Notes under the pieces: generated by a model | What the model was told of the DNA's origin: nothing | Database searches by the model: none | Seen by the model: the letters and a program-made list of their open reading frames with translations, nothing else | Assembly (NCBI RefSeq): GCF_004119455.1 | Contig: NZ_NRQT01000001.1 | Span: 558,001-622,000, forward strand | Source of the DNA: Chryseobacterium sp. CH25 | Lineage (GTDB): Bacteria > Bacteroidota > Bacteroidia > Flavobacteriales > Weeksellaceae | Direction: 5' to 3' | Length of the DNA: 64,000 bases | Shown: positions 18,983 through 27,889 of the stretch, piece by piece | How positions within the stretch are numbered: position 1 is the first letter of the stretch | How the letters are laid out: each line of letters begins with the position of its first letter | Position numbers and translations under genes: made by a program

Positions 18983-19552
18983 ATGAAAGCAATCATATTC
19001 AACGGATCTCTGGAAAGAAGAACAGAATCCACTTCCGGATTGATTTCTGCCCATATATCAGAACAACTGGAAGCGCTTGGAATCCGTACTGATATTTTTA
19101 CCCTCGCAGAATCAGGAATTCCTTTGTTTGATGTGACTCTAACCAAAACTCCTCTTGCTGTGGAAAGAATGACTCAGATGTTTCAGGATGCAGATTTTCA
19201 TTTCTGGCTGGCTCCACTCTACCACGGAAGCATTCCGGGAGTGATGAAAAACTGTCTGGATTGGCTGGAAGTAACAGCAAGTTATTATGAGCCTTATCTT
19301 ACAGACAAAACCATAGGACTGGTATGCTGGGCAGATGGTTTACAGGCTATGCAGGGAATTAATGCAATGGATGCTATTGCCAAATCATTACGAGCATGGC
19401 CACTGCCTTTCAGTGTTCCGATTCTCAGAACCTCTTTATTTGACAGCGAGAATCCAAAACAGATTTCAACATTCTATACCGGCAAGCTTGATAAGCTTAT
19501 CAGTATTGCCACCACAAAGAAAATAGAAAAAACGATAATAAATCAATCATAA
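18983..19552 (+). CDS. NAD(P)H-dependent FMN reductase family protein
   Basis: 189-residue flavodoxin-like oxidoreductase. An FMN-phosphate loop near the N-terminus (F-N-G-S-L-E-R-R-T-E-S-T) and the middle motif P-L-Y-H-G-S-I-P-G-V-M-K-N-C-L-D-W are characteristic of the azoreductase/chromate-reductase-like NADPH_FMN reductases. It probably reduces quinones, flavin or another acceptor with NAD(P)H. Its stop is 1 nt from the next ATG, showing tight translational coupling to the ferredoxin-NADP reductase-like gene. Confidence 0.88.
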   Translation: MKAIIFNGSLERRTESTSGLISAHISEQLEALGIRTDIFTLAESGIPLFDVTLTKTPLAVERMTQMFQDADFHFWLAPLYHGSIPGVMKNCLDWLEVTASYYEPYLTDKTIGLVCWADGLQAMQGINAMDAIAKSLRAWPLPFSVPILRTSLFDSENPKQISTFYTGKLDKLISIATTKKIEKTIINQS

Positions 19553-19553
19553 C

Positions 19554-20606
19554 ATGATAGAAACAGATATACTGATCATTGGTGCCGGCCCTGCAGGGTT
19601 ATTTACGGTTTTTGAAGCCGGCCTTCTCAAAATGCGTTGTCATATCATTGATGCATTGCCACAGATGGGAGGCCAGTTATCAGAATTATATCCTAAGAAA
19701 CCTATATTTGACATTCCCGGATTCCCAAGTGTGCTGGCTGGTGAACTGGTTGATAATCTGCATGAACAGATCAAACAGTTTAAACCTGGATTTACCCTTA
19801 ATGAAACAGCTGTACATCTTCTGAAACTGGAAGAAAACCTATTTGAAGTCATTACAGATAAAGGAACAAGACATAGAGCCAAAGCAGTGGTCATTGCTGG
19901 TGGCCTCGGAAGTTTTGAACCTAAAAAACCACCTATTGAAAATATTTCGCTGTATGAAGATCGCGGCGTGAACTACTTTATCAAACGACCTGAAGATTAT
20001 GCAGGAAAACGTGTTGTTATTGCCGGAGGTGGTGATTCTGCACTGGACTGGACGGTACATTTAGCAGAAATAGCTTCATCATTAACTTTAATTCACAGAC
20101 GAAATGAATTCAGAGGTGCTTTGGATTCGGTGGAAAAAGTGAAAAAATTAAAACATGAAGGTAAAATTAATCTGATCACTCCTGCAGAAGTTATCGGAAT
20201 TAAAGGAGAAGGTTCATTACAAGAAATTGTAGTGGAAAAAGAAGGTGCTATTCAAACTATTGAAACCGATTATTTCATTCCTTTATTTGGATTGGTTCCT
20301 AAATTAGGACCATTAACAGATTGGGGACTGGAACTGGAAAAAAATGCCATTAAAGTGGACAACAGTACAGATTTTCAAACCAATATTGATGGTGTGTATG
20401 CTGTAGGAGATATCAACACCTACCCTTTTAAAATGAAACTGATCTTATGTGGATTCCATGAAGCGGCCATTGCCTGCCAGAGCATTTATCAGCGACTGAA
20501 TCCCAATAAAAAGTTTGTTCTGAAATATACTACAGTAAGCGGTATTGAAGGTTTCGACGGAACCAAAAAACAGGCAGAAAAGCAAGTAGTAGCAACGATT
20601 GACTAA
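19554..20606 (+). CDS. NAD(P)/FAD-dependent oxidoreductase, ferredoxin-NADP reductase (thioredoxin-reductase-like type)
   Basis: 350-residue flavoprotein with an FAD-binding Rossmann motif (I-I-G-A-G-P-A-G-L, residues 7-15) and an NADPH-binding motif (V-I-A-G-G-G-D-S-A-L-D-W near 150). A late FAD contact (G-V-Y-A-V-G-D-I) is also present. The redox-active C-x-x-C of thioredoxin reductase is absent. That points to the thioredoxin-reductase-like class of ferredoxin-NADP(+) reductases found in Bacillus and Chlorobium. A [2Fe-2S] ferredoxin gene follows after 5 nt, the expected electron partner. Confidence 0.9.
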   Translation: MIETDILIIGAGPAGLFTVFEAGLLKMRCHIIDALPQMGGQLSELYPKKPIFDIPGFPSVLAGELVDNLHEQIKQFKPGFTLNETAVHLLKLEENLFEVITDKGTRHRAKAVVIAGGLGSFEPKKPPIENISLYEDRGVNYFIKRPEDYAGKRVVIAGGGDSALDWTVHLAEIASSLTLIHRRNEFRGALDSVEKVKKLKHEGKINLITPAEVIGIKGEGSLQEIVVEKEGAIQTIETDYFIPLFGLVPKLGPLTDWGLELEKNAIKVDNSTDFQTNIDGVYAVGDINTYPFKMKLILCGFHEAAIACQSIYQRLNPNKKFVLKYTTVSGIEGFDGTKKQAEKQVVATID

Positions 20607-20611
20607 TAACC

Positions 20612-20935
20612 ATGAAAGATGAAATTACAATCACAGTGACAGATCAGAGCGGTATTCAGCATACCCTGATCTGCCCACTGGAGATGGGACTTACCTTAAA
20701 AGATATCTGTAAAGCTTACGAATTACCTATGGAAGCCATGTGTGGTGGAATGGCCATGTGTGCCACCTGCCATTGCTATATTCTGACTGGAGCGGCCTCA
20801 TTGTCTGAGAAGAATGATGTGGAAGAGGCCCTTCTTTCGGAACTCTTTACTTCCAAGGAAACCAGCAGGTTAGCATGCCAAATCTATCTGACAGCCCAAA
20901 TGGATGGACTTTCCATAGAAATTGCAGCAGATTAA
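20612..20935 (+). CDS. [2Fe-2S] ferredoxin, adrenodoxin-like
   Basis: 107-residue plant/adrenodoxin-fold ferredoxin. The cluster ligands fit C-x5-C-x2-C with a fourth Cys later: C-G-G-M-A-M-C-A-T-C near residues 44-53 and L-A-C-Q near 90. It follows a ferredoxin-NADP reductase-like gene at 5 nt and should accept electrons from it. It is probably the last gene of the tight SOD operon; the next ferredoxin is 136 nt downstream. Confidence 0.9.
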   Translation: MKDEITITVTDQSGIQHTLICPLEMGLTLKDICKAYELPMEAMCGGMAMCATCHCYILTGAASLSEKNDVEEALLSELFTSKETSRLACQIYLTAQMDGLSIEIAAD

Positions 20936-21071
20936 CAGATTCAAGATAAAGTTTGCACAGTTTATGATGTAATAAATTGTTAGAACTGTTTTAATTAAGT
21001 TTAGTAGGGATTTCTAAAACAGTACCATGTTGAAGAAATCCCTTTTTCAGAACATTTTAAAAATAAAGACT

Positions 21072-21422
21072 ATGGCTATTAAAATAACAGATGACTGCAT
21101 CAATTGTGGTGCCTGTGAGCCTGAATGCCCTAATTCAGCCATTTACGAGGGAGCCATCGACTGGCGTTGGCAGGATAAAACAACACTTTCCGGGCATATC
21201 ACCTTCCCGGATGGTAGTGAAGCAGATGCCGGAACCTATAATCAGGCTGTTTCTGATGAGGTGTATTATATTGTATCAGGAAAATGTACGGAATGTAAAG
21301 GGTTTCATGAAGAACCTCAATGTAAGGCTGTATGTCCTGTAGACTGCTGTATTGATGATCCGGATCATCGCGAAACGGAAGAAGTTTTGCTTGATCGGCA
21401 GAAGTTTATGCACGGAGCTTAA
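21072..21422 (+). CDS. 4Fe-4S dicluster ferredoxin
   Basis: 116-residue bacterial-type ferredoxin. Cluster 1: C-I-N-C-G-A-C-E-P-E-C-P near residues 9-20. Cluster 2 ligands: C-T-E-C-K-G-F-H-E-E-P-Q-C-K-A-V-C-P with the usual insertion, plus C-C-I. The start at 21072 (M-A-I-K-I-T-D-D-C) is the family's usual start; an in-frame ATG at 21027 would add 15 residues with no homology. It may be transcribed with the SOD operon or separately. A strong terminator follows. Confidence 0.9.
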   Translation: MAIKITDDCINCGACEPECPNSAIYEGAIDWRWQDKTTLSGHITFPDGSEADAGTYNQAVSDEVYYIVSGKCTECKGFHEEPQCKAVCPVDCCIDDPDHRETEEVLLDRQKFMHGA

Positions 21423-21525
21423 TTCATTCAAAACTATAAAATGCTATAGTTATTCTGTTTTTCAAAATGAATTACATAAGCACATCATTTTTAATAGTGT
21501 TGCTAAATTTTTATTCAATCAATAG

Positions 21526-21549
21526 AGGCGGGTTTTAACCCGCCTTTTT
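21526..21549. terminator. Bidirectional rho-independent terminator
   Basis: Perfect 9-bp stem AGGCGGGTT-TT-AACCCGCCT (21526-21545) with a following T run. It lies between the ferredoxin gene and the convergent reductase gene. Confidence 0.9.
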
Positions 21550-21583
21550 ATGATATTATGATTCAACCGGCTTTAGCCAAAAC

Positions 21584-22519
21584 CTATTTCCCCAGAATTT
21601 CATTATAGATCTTTTGCGTGAAAGGAGTATCAATATGAACATCCTTCCCATATTTTAAAACAGCTCCCGCAAACAATTCCAGTTCATTCTCTTTTTTACC
21701 GGAATGAATATCCAACTGTAAAGATGTTGGCGTTTCAAAAGGAAATGTAGATGCTTTTTCAAAGGTTTTCTCAATAATATCTTCAACAAGTTGAATATCT
21801 TTTTTATCTGCAATCTTTTTTATTTCCTTCATAATTTCCGTTGCTTCTTGTTTCTGCTTTTCATCAGTACATACAGTTCCAATGGATGAATTATGCTTGG
21901 CTGTTACCAGTCCAAAACTTGCAATAAAGATAAACTTAGTCCAGATATCGGTTATAGAATTGTCCTTAAAATCAAAATCAATTTTGCTTTCCTGAAGAAG
22001 ATCTGTTACCCAGGCAATATCACTGGAAAAATGTTCAGGATCTCTTCCTACAATCATCTTTCCTGCTTTTCCTTTATGTTCTACCGTTCCCCTTTCTTTA
22101 ATATGGGAAGCCACATAAATACAGGTTGGTAAAATAACATGATCCGGGATTATTTTTCGGATTCTGTCATAAATATTTGCTCCGTTCATCATAGGAAGCA
22201 AAATTGTATCTTTAGTAATTACCTCTTTCAGCTGCCTGCAAACATTCTCCAGATCATATTCTTTTACACAGATGAATACAAGATCAGGATTTTTAATATC
22301 ACTGATATTCTGTTCTATTGCGTTAGGATGTGTACGGTCATTAGGATGTTCCGGTGAAAGTAAAACCAATCCGTTTTCCTTTACTTTATCATAAGTTTCT
22401 CCTCTCGCGACAAAGGAAACGGTATATTTTCCGGAAGCCTCATTCACCTGATTGATCTTAAAACCAAAATAACCACCTACTCCGCCCAATCCAACAATGA
22501 CAATATGTTTTTTGTTCAT
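21584..22519 (-). CDS. 2-dehydropantoate 2-reductase family protein
   Basis: 311-residue ketopantoate reductase-type enzyme. An N-terminal NADPH-binding Rossmann motif (I-V-G-L-G-G-V-G-G-Y-F-G), F-I-C-V-K near 85, and the C-terminal helical domain with a conserved K near 180 (D-I-W-T-K-F-I-F) fit the ApbA/PanE family. PanE reduces 2-dehydropantoate to pantoate for coenzyme A synthesis, but the family includes other ketoacid reductases. The ATG at 22519 is preferred over a TTG at 22549. Not in an obvious operon. Confidence 0.85.
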   Translation of the reverse strand: MNKKHIVIVGLGGVGGYFGFKINQVNEASGKYTVSFVARGETYDKVKENGLVLLSPEHPNDRTHPNAIEQNISDIKNPDLVFICVKEYDLENVCRQLKEVITKDTILLPMMNGANIYDRIRKIIPDHVILPTCIYVASHIKERGTVEHKGKAGKMIVGRDPEHFSSDIAWVTDLLQESKIDFDFKDNSITDIWTKFIFIASFGLVTAKHNSSIGTVCTDEKQKQEATEIMKEIKKIADKKDIQLVEDIIEKTFEKASTFPFETPTSLQLDIHSGKKENELELFAGAVLKYGKDVHIDTPFTQKIYNEILGK

Positions 22520-22610
22520 GAAATTATTTTTAGCAAAGATGGCGGACAAATTTCAATCTATCACTTGACAAATGAAAAGAAATAATAGTTTGGAGGCTAA
22601 GATTAGAAGA

Positions 22611-22630
22611 GGGAGGCTGGAAGCTGGGAG
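22611..22630 (+). repeat. Dispersed GGAGGCTGGAAGCTGG repeat, copy 1
   Basis: Forward copy of a short repeat also seen at 23938-23965 (inverted), 51682-51719 (forward) and 51775-51800 (inverted). It lies 3' of the DUF4238 gene. Confidence 0.7.
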
Positions 22631-22771
22631 TTATCTTAGGTTGAAAAACAACGAACACTTCATTTTTATTAATTTTTAATAAGATTGTCTAGTCGAAGTT
22701 AAAGTATATACAGCCACAAGAAAAGCTAACTTATGATAACGAATGAGCATTAAATTGATTCTATTTACCTC

Positions 22772-23743
22772 TTAATAAACATTAATTTTAGGCTTAATTG
22801 GAAAATAATCTATACCATTATTTAACTCAACAAATTTCTTAATAATCTCAAAATTATTAGATGCTGAATAAACCTCATAATTCGAGAAGCAATATTGGTG
22901 TAGATTATATTCTCTCAATTTTTTTTCATTCAAAAATTGAATAGTATTATGTAAATCTTTTTGCTCTGAAAAATATTCTTCGTCCAAAATAGTTAAAATC
23001 AGGTTTTTATTAATAGGAAATATTATCTCAACACCTTTCTTTCCAAAACCTTCAAAGAAAGAGGCTTGTTTATTAAGGTGAGGTTTCAATAGGATGGGAT
23101 TATCAGAGGTTACTACATTATTATTTGTGTAGTAGAAAATCCATATCTTTTTAACTAATTGATTTTGTATATCATATCGCCATTCATTATCCAATATAAA
23201 ATTTGAATGCAATGCAGATGAATAATCTTCATCAAATTCTAAGTTTAATTTATTTTCATTTTTGAATTTAGAATTAGCCATTAAAAGAAAAGATCTTATA
23301 ATGTCAGTTCTTTTTAAATACATTTCCTTATGAAATTGCCAATATTTTTCAATAAAATTAGGATGACGTATGTATTGTATTGCAATTAATTCAGCAAAAT
23401 TATCTAATTCAATATCATCTAATACATTATTGTAAATATTTCTCTTATCCCAATTATGACATAATTCACCTATTTTTTGAAGTAAATTACTTAGAACAGG
23501 TTCGAAACAATTTGCAAATATTTCTGTTTCTATGAATTTGTTTTTACCTTTAAATTCTTCGAGTAAAAATTTATCATCAATATCATAAAACCTCTTTTCA
23601 CCAGCAATATTAGATATTGACTGAGGAAACACTTTACTATTATTGTCTTTCCTATAAACAAAAAGTCCTTTATCATCTATAGTGAAATTTTTCAAATAGC
23701 ATTCAGGAATATAGTGCTGATATATGTGAGTTTCTTTTTCCAT
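22772..23743 (-). CDS. DUF4238 domain-containing protein
   Basis: 323-residue cytoplasmic protein of the DUF4238 family. It begins with the family signature H-Y-I-P-E-C-Y-L-K-N-F near residues 11-21. A later I-A-I-Q-Y-I-R-H-P-type block and W-I-F-Y-Y-T-N-N-N-V-V-T-S-D-N-P fit the family's second conserved region. Function is unknown. The coding sequence is visibly more AT-rich (many AAT, ATA, TTA codons) than its neighbours. It stands alone between inverted copies of a dispersed repeat (22611-22630 and 23938-23965), which suggests acquisition by transfer. Confidence 0.8.
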   Translation of the reverse strand: MEKETHIYQHYIPECYLKNFTIDDKGLFVYRKDNNSKVFPQSISNIAGEKRFYDIDDKFLLEEFKGKNKFIETEIFANCFEPVLSNLLQKIGELCHNWDKRNIYNNVLDDIELDNFAELIAIQYIRHPNFIEKYWQFHKEMYLKRTDIIRSFLLMANSKFKNENKLNLEFDEDYSSALHSNFILDNEWRYDIQNQLVKKIWIFYYTNNNVVTSDNPILLKPHLNKQASFFEGFGKKGVEIIFPINKNLILTILDEEYFSEQKDLHNTIQFLNEKKLREYNLHQYCFSNYEVYSASNNFEIIKKFVELNNGIDYFPIKPKINVY

Positions 23744-23860
23744 CTGATTTTTTAAATAAAATTAAAGTTTATACTTCTATTAATTCAAATGAATTCTGAA
23801 TTATACTTCTAATTAACAAAAATAGAACAGATTCAAAATGATACTATTTGTATTTTTTAG

Positions 23861-23902
23861 TTATTTGATATAAACGAATATATCATTATCTATATCAAAT
23901 AA
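23861..23902. repeat. Inverted repeat upstream of the DUF4238 gene
   Basis: TTATTTGATATA (23861-23872) and TATATCAAATAA (23891-23902) are exact inverse complements across 18 nt. It could be a regulatory site or an element end. Confidence 0.55.
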
Positions 23903-23937
23903 TTAAAAAACTTCCAGAAATCATTAGACTGACAGTA

Positions 23938-23965
23938 ACTTCCAGCCTCCATCTTCCCGCTTCCA
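23938..23965 (-). repeat. Dispersed GGAGGCTGGAAG repeat, copy 2 (inverted)
   Basis: The reverse complement reads GGAAGCGGGAAGATGGAGGC followed by TGGAAGT, the same family as 22611-22630 in opposite orientation. The pair brackets DUF4238. Confidence 0.7.
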
Positions 23966-23969
23966 AACA

Positions 23970-24548
23970 CTATTTATTAATATCTCTTCGGATTCTGCTC
24001 AGTGAACTGTCTTTGATACCAAGATAGGAAGCAATAACCTTTAATGGAACATACTGAAAAATATCAGGATCTTTTTTCATCAGATTGGAATAACGGGTTG
24101 AAGCTTTCTGACTGGCCATTTCTATAAGTCTGTCGTGGATATTGTGATAATTCAGGACAAAAAGAAGCCTGCTGAACTCCCGAAATTCTGGAATATTGTG
24201 AAAATTATACTGTACGTTTTCTAATCCGGTTTCCCAAAATGTACAATCTGTAACAGCCTGATAGATTTCTTTGGTGGGCTGCTGTCTGAAAAAGGATAAA
24301 AAATCATTCACAAAGCAAGGAGCAGCAAAAATATTAGTGGTAATTTCCTCATTGTCTTCATTCAACAAATAAGAACGGACATACCCCTTTTCAAGGAAAT
24401 AAGTCTTTGTACTGATCGTATTTTGATCCAACAGGATATCATTAGCCTTTAAATCAAATGATTTGAAGGTTTCCGTAATTTTTTCAACTACTTCATCTTT
24501 AATACTGAACAGCGAATGAAAATAATTATTGATTGATGATTTATCCAT
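23970..24548 (-). CDS. Crp/Fnr family transcriptional regulator
   Basis: 192-residue protein with an N-terminal cyclic-nucleotide-binding-type beta-roll (about 25-120: L-D-Q-N-T-I-S-T-K-T-Y-F-L-E-K-G-Y-V-R) and a C-terminal helix-turn-helix (V-I-A-S-Y-L-G-I-K-D-S-S-L-S-R-I-R-R). Such single-gene Crp-like proteins are numerous in Chryseobacterium and commonly control a neighbouring gene. The nearest candidate is the methyltransferase upstream on the same strand. The effector is unknown. Confidence 0.88.
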   Translation of the reverse strand: MDKSSINNYFHSLFSIKDEVVEKITETFKSFDLKANDILLDQNTISTKTYFLEKGYVRSYLLNEDNEEITTNIFAAPCFVNDFLSFFRQQPTKEIYQAVTDCTFWETGLENVQYNFHNIPEFREFSRLLFVLNYHNIHDRLIEMASQKASTRYSNLMKKDPDIFQYVPLKVIASYLGIKDSSLSRIRRDINK

Positions 24549-24637
24549 TGGAAATTACAACACAGTCTATTTAGGCTGGCTAAAATAGGGATATTTCTGT
24601 TAATTTTGGGGAAATATAACTTGAAGATCAAATGAGG

Positions 24638-24692
24638 AACCACCCCGTCAAAAATTCTTCGAATTTTTGACACCCCTCCAGAGGAGGGGAAT
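24638..24692 (+). repeat. Dispersed 55-bp intergenic repeat, copy 1
   Basis: AACCACCCCGTCAAAAATTC, then an internal inverted repeat TCAAAAATTC/GAATTTTTGA, then CACCCCTCCAGAGGAGGGGAA with a CCCCTCC/GGAGGGG hairpin. A second copy lies at 47852-47906. Confidence 0.85.
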
Positions 24693-24752
24693 GATTACAT
24701 CTTCAATTGTAAAATCAGTAGTAATAGAAGTTTAAATCTTTTATAACATTTA

Positions 24753-25547
24753 TTACCTCAATTTAACAGCTTTTGTAGCCATAAAAGTCGGCAGAAATTT
24801 ATCAATTAAGAACCTTGGATACGGCTGCATCTCTTCTGTAAAATCTTCAATAAAAAATCCTGCTTTCAATTGTCCGCCAATCAGGTCTGCAAGCGTATGC
24901 CCAAATACCAATGCTTCCTGATTTTCTATTTTTCGGGTAATCTGTTCCTGATTCAGGTCTCTGATATCTGCATAAGGCAAGGTGTATTTAGGTCTCATAA
25001 TCCCTTCTGCCATATCCTGCGGGCTACGTTCTGCCACAAAAACAACCGGATTGAAAAAACTGGCCAATAAAGAACCTCCTTTTTTCAATACTCTGTAAGC
25101 TTCTCTCCATACAGGGTTTACATCTTCTACATAGTGATTGGATATAGGATGAAAAACGATATCAAAAGATTCATCTTCAAATACACGGAGATCTCTCATA
25201 TCTCCCTGAACTGTTTTCAGAGATAATCCATCACGGTCTGCTACCCTTTCATCCTGTTTCAACTGTTCTTCCGAAATATCAAAAACAACAACTTCTGCCC
25301 CTGCTGCAGCCAGTACCGGAGCCTGCTGTCCCCCAGCTGATGCCAGGCACAGAATTTTTTTCCCTTTTACCTCACCCAGCCATGCTTTGTTCAATGGTTT
25401 TGGCGTAAGGTGTACTTCCCATTTCCCTTCTTTTGCTTCATTAATTAATTCCGGACTTACCGCCTGAGACCACTCATTCTGTTCTAATGCCTGTTTGTTC
25501 CAGGCTGACTCATTGTGGTGTAAAAAGTCAATTCTTTCTTCTTGCAT
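24753..25547 (-). CDS. Class I SAM-dependent methyltransferase
   Basis: 264-residue methyltransferase of the UbiE/Methyltransf_11 type. Motif I is unusual, C-L-A-S-A-G-G-Q-Q near 69-77, in place of the usual D-x-G-x-G. It is followed by an acidic loop (V-F-D-I-S), motif Q-G-D-M-R-D-L and F-D-I-V-F-H-P. The same A-G-G-G-Q/A-S-A-G-G-Q-Q variant is common in annotated flavobacterial methyltransferases. Substrate unknown. It probably acts in the cytoplasm; no operon partners. Confidence 0.85.
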   Translation of the reverse strand: MQEERIDFLHHNESAWNKQALEQNEWSQAVSPELINEAKEGKWEVHLTPKPLNKAWLGEVKGKKILCLASAGGQQAPVLAAAGAEVVVFDISEEQLKQDERVADRDGLSLKTVQGDMRDLRVFEDESFDIVFHPISNHYVEDVNPVWREAYRVLKKGGSLLASFFNPVVFVAERSPQDMAEGIMRPKYTLPYADIRDLNQEQITRKIENQEALVFGHTLADLIGGQLKAGFFIEDFTEEMQPYPRFLIDKFLPTFMATKAVKLR

Positions 25548-25736
25548 ATCAATTATTCTTTTTCATTGGCATCATAAAACATTTATAATGCGTTACATCA
25601 TTCAAATATATGACCTTTGTTACCAGTCAGTATGAGAAATGCTATCTATTTTCGTGAAAACCAACGGAGTATTGTAACTTATTATGTTATTGTAACAAAG
25701 TCAGAACATTTACTACTAACTGAGAAACAGACTGCT

Positions 25737-25913
25737 ATGAAAAAATTATGGAATGATCTTAAAAAGATAAAAACAGATGAGCTCCTCCCATTTTTGATTG
25801 AAAAATCTAAAAAAAATCCAAGTTTTGGAATTGTTTTGATTGCCATTACTGCATTAGCTATATTTACTGCAGGGAAAAGTTTTGGGAGATTCTTATATCT
25901 TCTCCTTAATTAA
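25737..25913 (+). CDS. Small membrane protein, 58 aa
   Basis: Short ORF: a basic N-terminal 30 residues (M-K-K-L-W-N-D-L-K-K, I-E-K-S-K-K-N-P) followed by one transmembrane helix (GIVLIAITALAIFTAG). The frame opens at a TTG at 25617, but the ATG at 25737 gives a coherent protein. No family recognised. It is divergent from the methyltransferase and convergent with the quinone reductase, so it is a single-gene unit. Confidence 0.45.
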   Translation: MKKLWNDLKKIKTDELLPFLIEKSKKNPSFGIVLIAITALAIFTAGKSFGRFLYLLLN

Positions 25914-25943
25914 GAACAGTTTTCTATAGAGTACTTTTGGCAT

Positions 25944-26889
25944 TTACAGCTCAACCACCACTTTTCCAATAGTACGCCCTGTTTCGATCTGATCATGGGC
26001 TTTTGCTATTTCATTAAAAGCAAACACATGAGAAATGTGGGGCTTTATAATTCCTTTTTCTAATAAGGAAGCAATTTTCTGCATATCTCTACCACTGGAA
26101 TAGACAGACATAAAATAACAGGCATGCAGGTTCTTTTCATGAGCTAATCTTTCATCCTCCGATGTATGCCCTGAAGGCAAGGCTACAATAGTCCCATAAG
26201 GTTTAAACCTGAACAGATTTCTGAAAATTTTCACCGCCAACAGCTTCCAGAACAAAATCAATATCATGAAGTATATCTTCAAAATGATCCACTTTATAAT
26301 CAATATGCTGATCCGCTCCCAATCCCATTACAAAATCCCGGTTAGCTTCTGAAGACGTAGCAATAACATAAGCTCCAATATGTTTTGCCATCTGTACTGC
26401 AAAATGTCCAACACCTCCTGCTGCAGCATGAATAAGTATTTTATCTGTTGATCTAAGCTTACCATAACTGTCAAAAGCCTGCCAGGCAGTTAATGCGGCC
26501 AAAGTACTGGCTGCCGCTTCAATATGAGTAATATTTTCAGGTTTAACGGCTAAATGTTCTGCCGGAACTGCTACATATTCTGCATAGGCCTTTCCATGCC
26601 CTGCAAGATTAACCATCCCAAAGACCTCATCTCCGATCTTTAATGAAGCCACCTCACTTCCGGTTTCAACAGCCACTCCTGAAATATCCCAACCTAAAAT
26701 TAAAGGATCATATTGTGCCAGGATTTCTGCTAACGGGGCTTTCCGGCTACGTACTTTAACATCCACAGGATTAATACTGATGGCTTTTACCTTAACAAGA
26801 ACTTCATTATTTTTAATGATCGGTTTTTCAATTTTTTCTTCAATGAGGAATTCTGTTCCGCCAAACTGTTTTAAAACGATTGCTTTCAT
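25944..26889 (-). pseudogene. NADP-dependent quinone oxidoreductase/alcohol dehydrogenase-like, frame-broken
   Basis: Medium-chain dehydrogenase/reductase of the zinc-independent quinone oxidoreductase type (start L-K-Q-F-G-G-T-E near the N-terminus, nucleotide motif A-A-A-G-G-V-G-H-F-A-V-Q). The frame breaks at about 26206-26211. The minus strand reads GTTTAAACCT after F-Q-K-S-V-Q, ending in a stop, while the rest (K-P-Y-G-T-I-V-A-L-P to V-V-V-E-L) continues in another frame. Restoring one T and one A (GTTTTAAAACCT) gives V-L-K-P-Y-G, the normal motif. Either pseudogene or sequence error. About 315 residues when repaired. Confidence 0.85.
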
Positions 26890-27088
26890 GATTTTTTATA
26901 TTACATCTGCAAAAATAGACTGATTTAAAGTTCAAAAACAGGTACATTTCGCACATATTCAGGTATATATTAAAGATAAATGTTATCGTTATATAAAATT
27001 TTGAACTCATAATAAAAATGGTTCTATATAAAAACTTATGACTATTACTCAACTTAATTCTCAAGAATAATTTGTCTGAAATTAGGTA

Positions 27089-27096
27089 TATCTTTG
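27089..27096 (+). promoter_or_regulatory. Putative -7 box for the AraC gene
   Basis: TATCTTTG fits TAnnTTTG, 38 nt before the ATG. The nearest TTG (27072-27074) is only 14 nt upstream, so the -33 assignment is weak. Confidence 0.45.
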
Positions 27097-27133
27097 TAAT
27101 TTAATTTATTAAAAAACACCACACCTTTTTACT

Positions 27134-27889
27134 ATGGATCATGATTTCCACTTTCACTTCATTGAACCGGAACAGAGTATTGCAGATTATGTAGAAAATC
27201 TGAGTACCTTTCATAACCGTTCTGATCAAGCAAAAGAGGTGGTTATTATTCCGGATGGCAGAGTTGATCTGTTTTTTATACAATCTCCTTCTGAACCTTT
27301 TCATGTGGCTCTTATCGGATTGGAAACCTATCCGGAACAAAGACAGATTCCTCCGAATACTCAGGCTTTTGTTGTAAGCTTTAAACCTATTGCTGTTGAA
27401 TACATTTTAAATACAACCATAGCTGATGTGTTGAATACAGCAAAGGCACTTCCCCATGATTTCTGGGGATTTGAAAGTGAGGATTTACAGGATTTTGAAC
27501 ATTGCTGTACCAAAGCAAGCCAAAAAATAAAGGATTTAATTCCTCAGAAAACAGACGAGAGAAAGCATCAGCTTTTTGAGTTGATCTATGCTTCAAAAGG
27601 AGAAATGAGTGTGAAAGAGCTTTCAGAAAAAGTGGGTTGGAACAGCAGACAGATCAACCGTTATTTCACAAAACAATTGGGTTTATCTCTGAAAGCTTAC
27701 TCTACTATTTTGCGCTTCAGAGCTTCTTTGGAACATATTGCACAGGGTAAACTGTTTCCGGAACTTAATTATACGGACCAGAATCATTTTATTAAAGAAG
27801 TGAAAAAATTTTCAGGGGTTGCTCCTAAAGAATTATCAAAAAATAAAAACGACCGATTTATACTATTGTCAGTGTTGAAAGGGCTGTAA
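27134..27889 (+). CDS. AraC family transcriptional regulator
   Basis: 251-residue regulator with an N-terminal effector domain of the DUF6597 kind (opening H-F-I-E-P-E-Q-S-I-A-D-Y-V-E, residues 7-20). A C-terminal AraC DNA-binding domain (about 150-240) follows, with the first helix-turn-helix S-V-K-E-L-S-E-K-V-G-W-N-S-R-Q-I-N-R-Y-F and the second near N-Y-T-D-Q-N-H-F-I-K-E-V-K-K-F. It is 25 nt upstream of a TetX-like monooxygenase gene and probably regulates it. Confidence 0.9.
   Translation: MDHDFHFHFIEPEQSIADYVENLSTFHNRSDQAKEVVIIPDGRVDLFFIQSPSEPFHVALIGLETYPEQRQIPPNTQAFVVSFKPIAVEYILNTTIADVLNTAKALPHDFWGFESEDLQDFEHCCTKASQKIKDLIPQKTDERKHQLFELIYASKGEMSVKELSEKVGWNSRQINRYFTKQLGLSLKAYSTILRFRASLEHIAQGKLFPELNYTDQNHFIKEVKKFSGVAPKELSKNKNDRFILLSVLKGL

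Noticed and set aside
21027..21071. Upstream ATG for the dicluster ferredoxin
   Set aside because: It adds 15 residues before the usual M-A-I-K-I-T start and lacks any conserved feature.
22772..23743. DUF4238 as a proven anti-phage system
   Set aside because: AT-richness and repeat flanks suggest transfer only; no nuclease, sensor or effector motif was seen.
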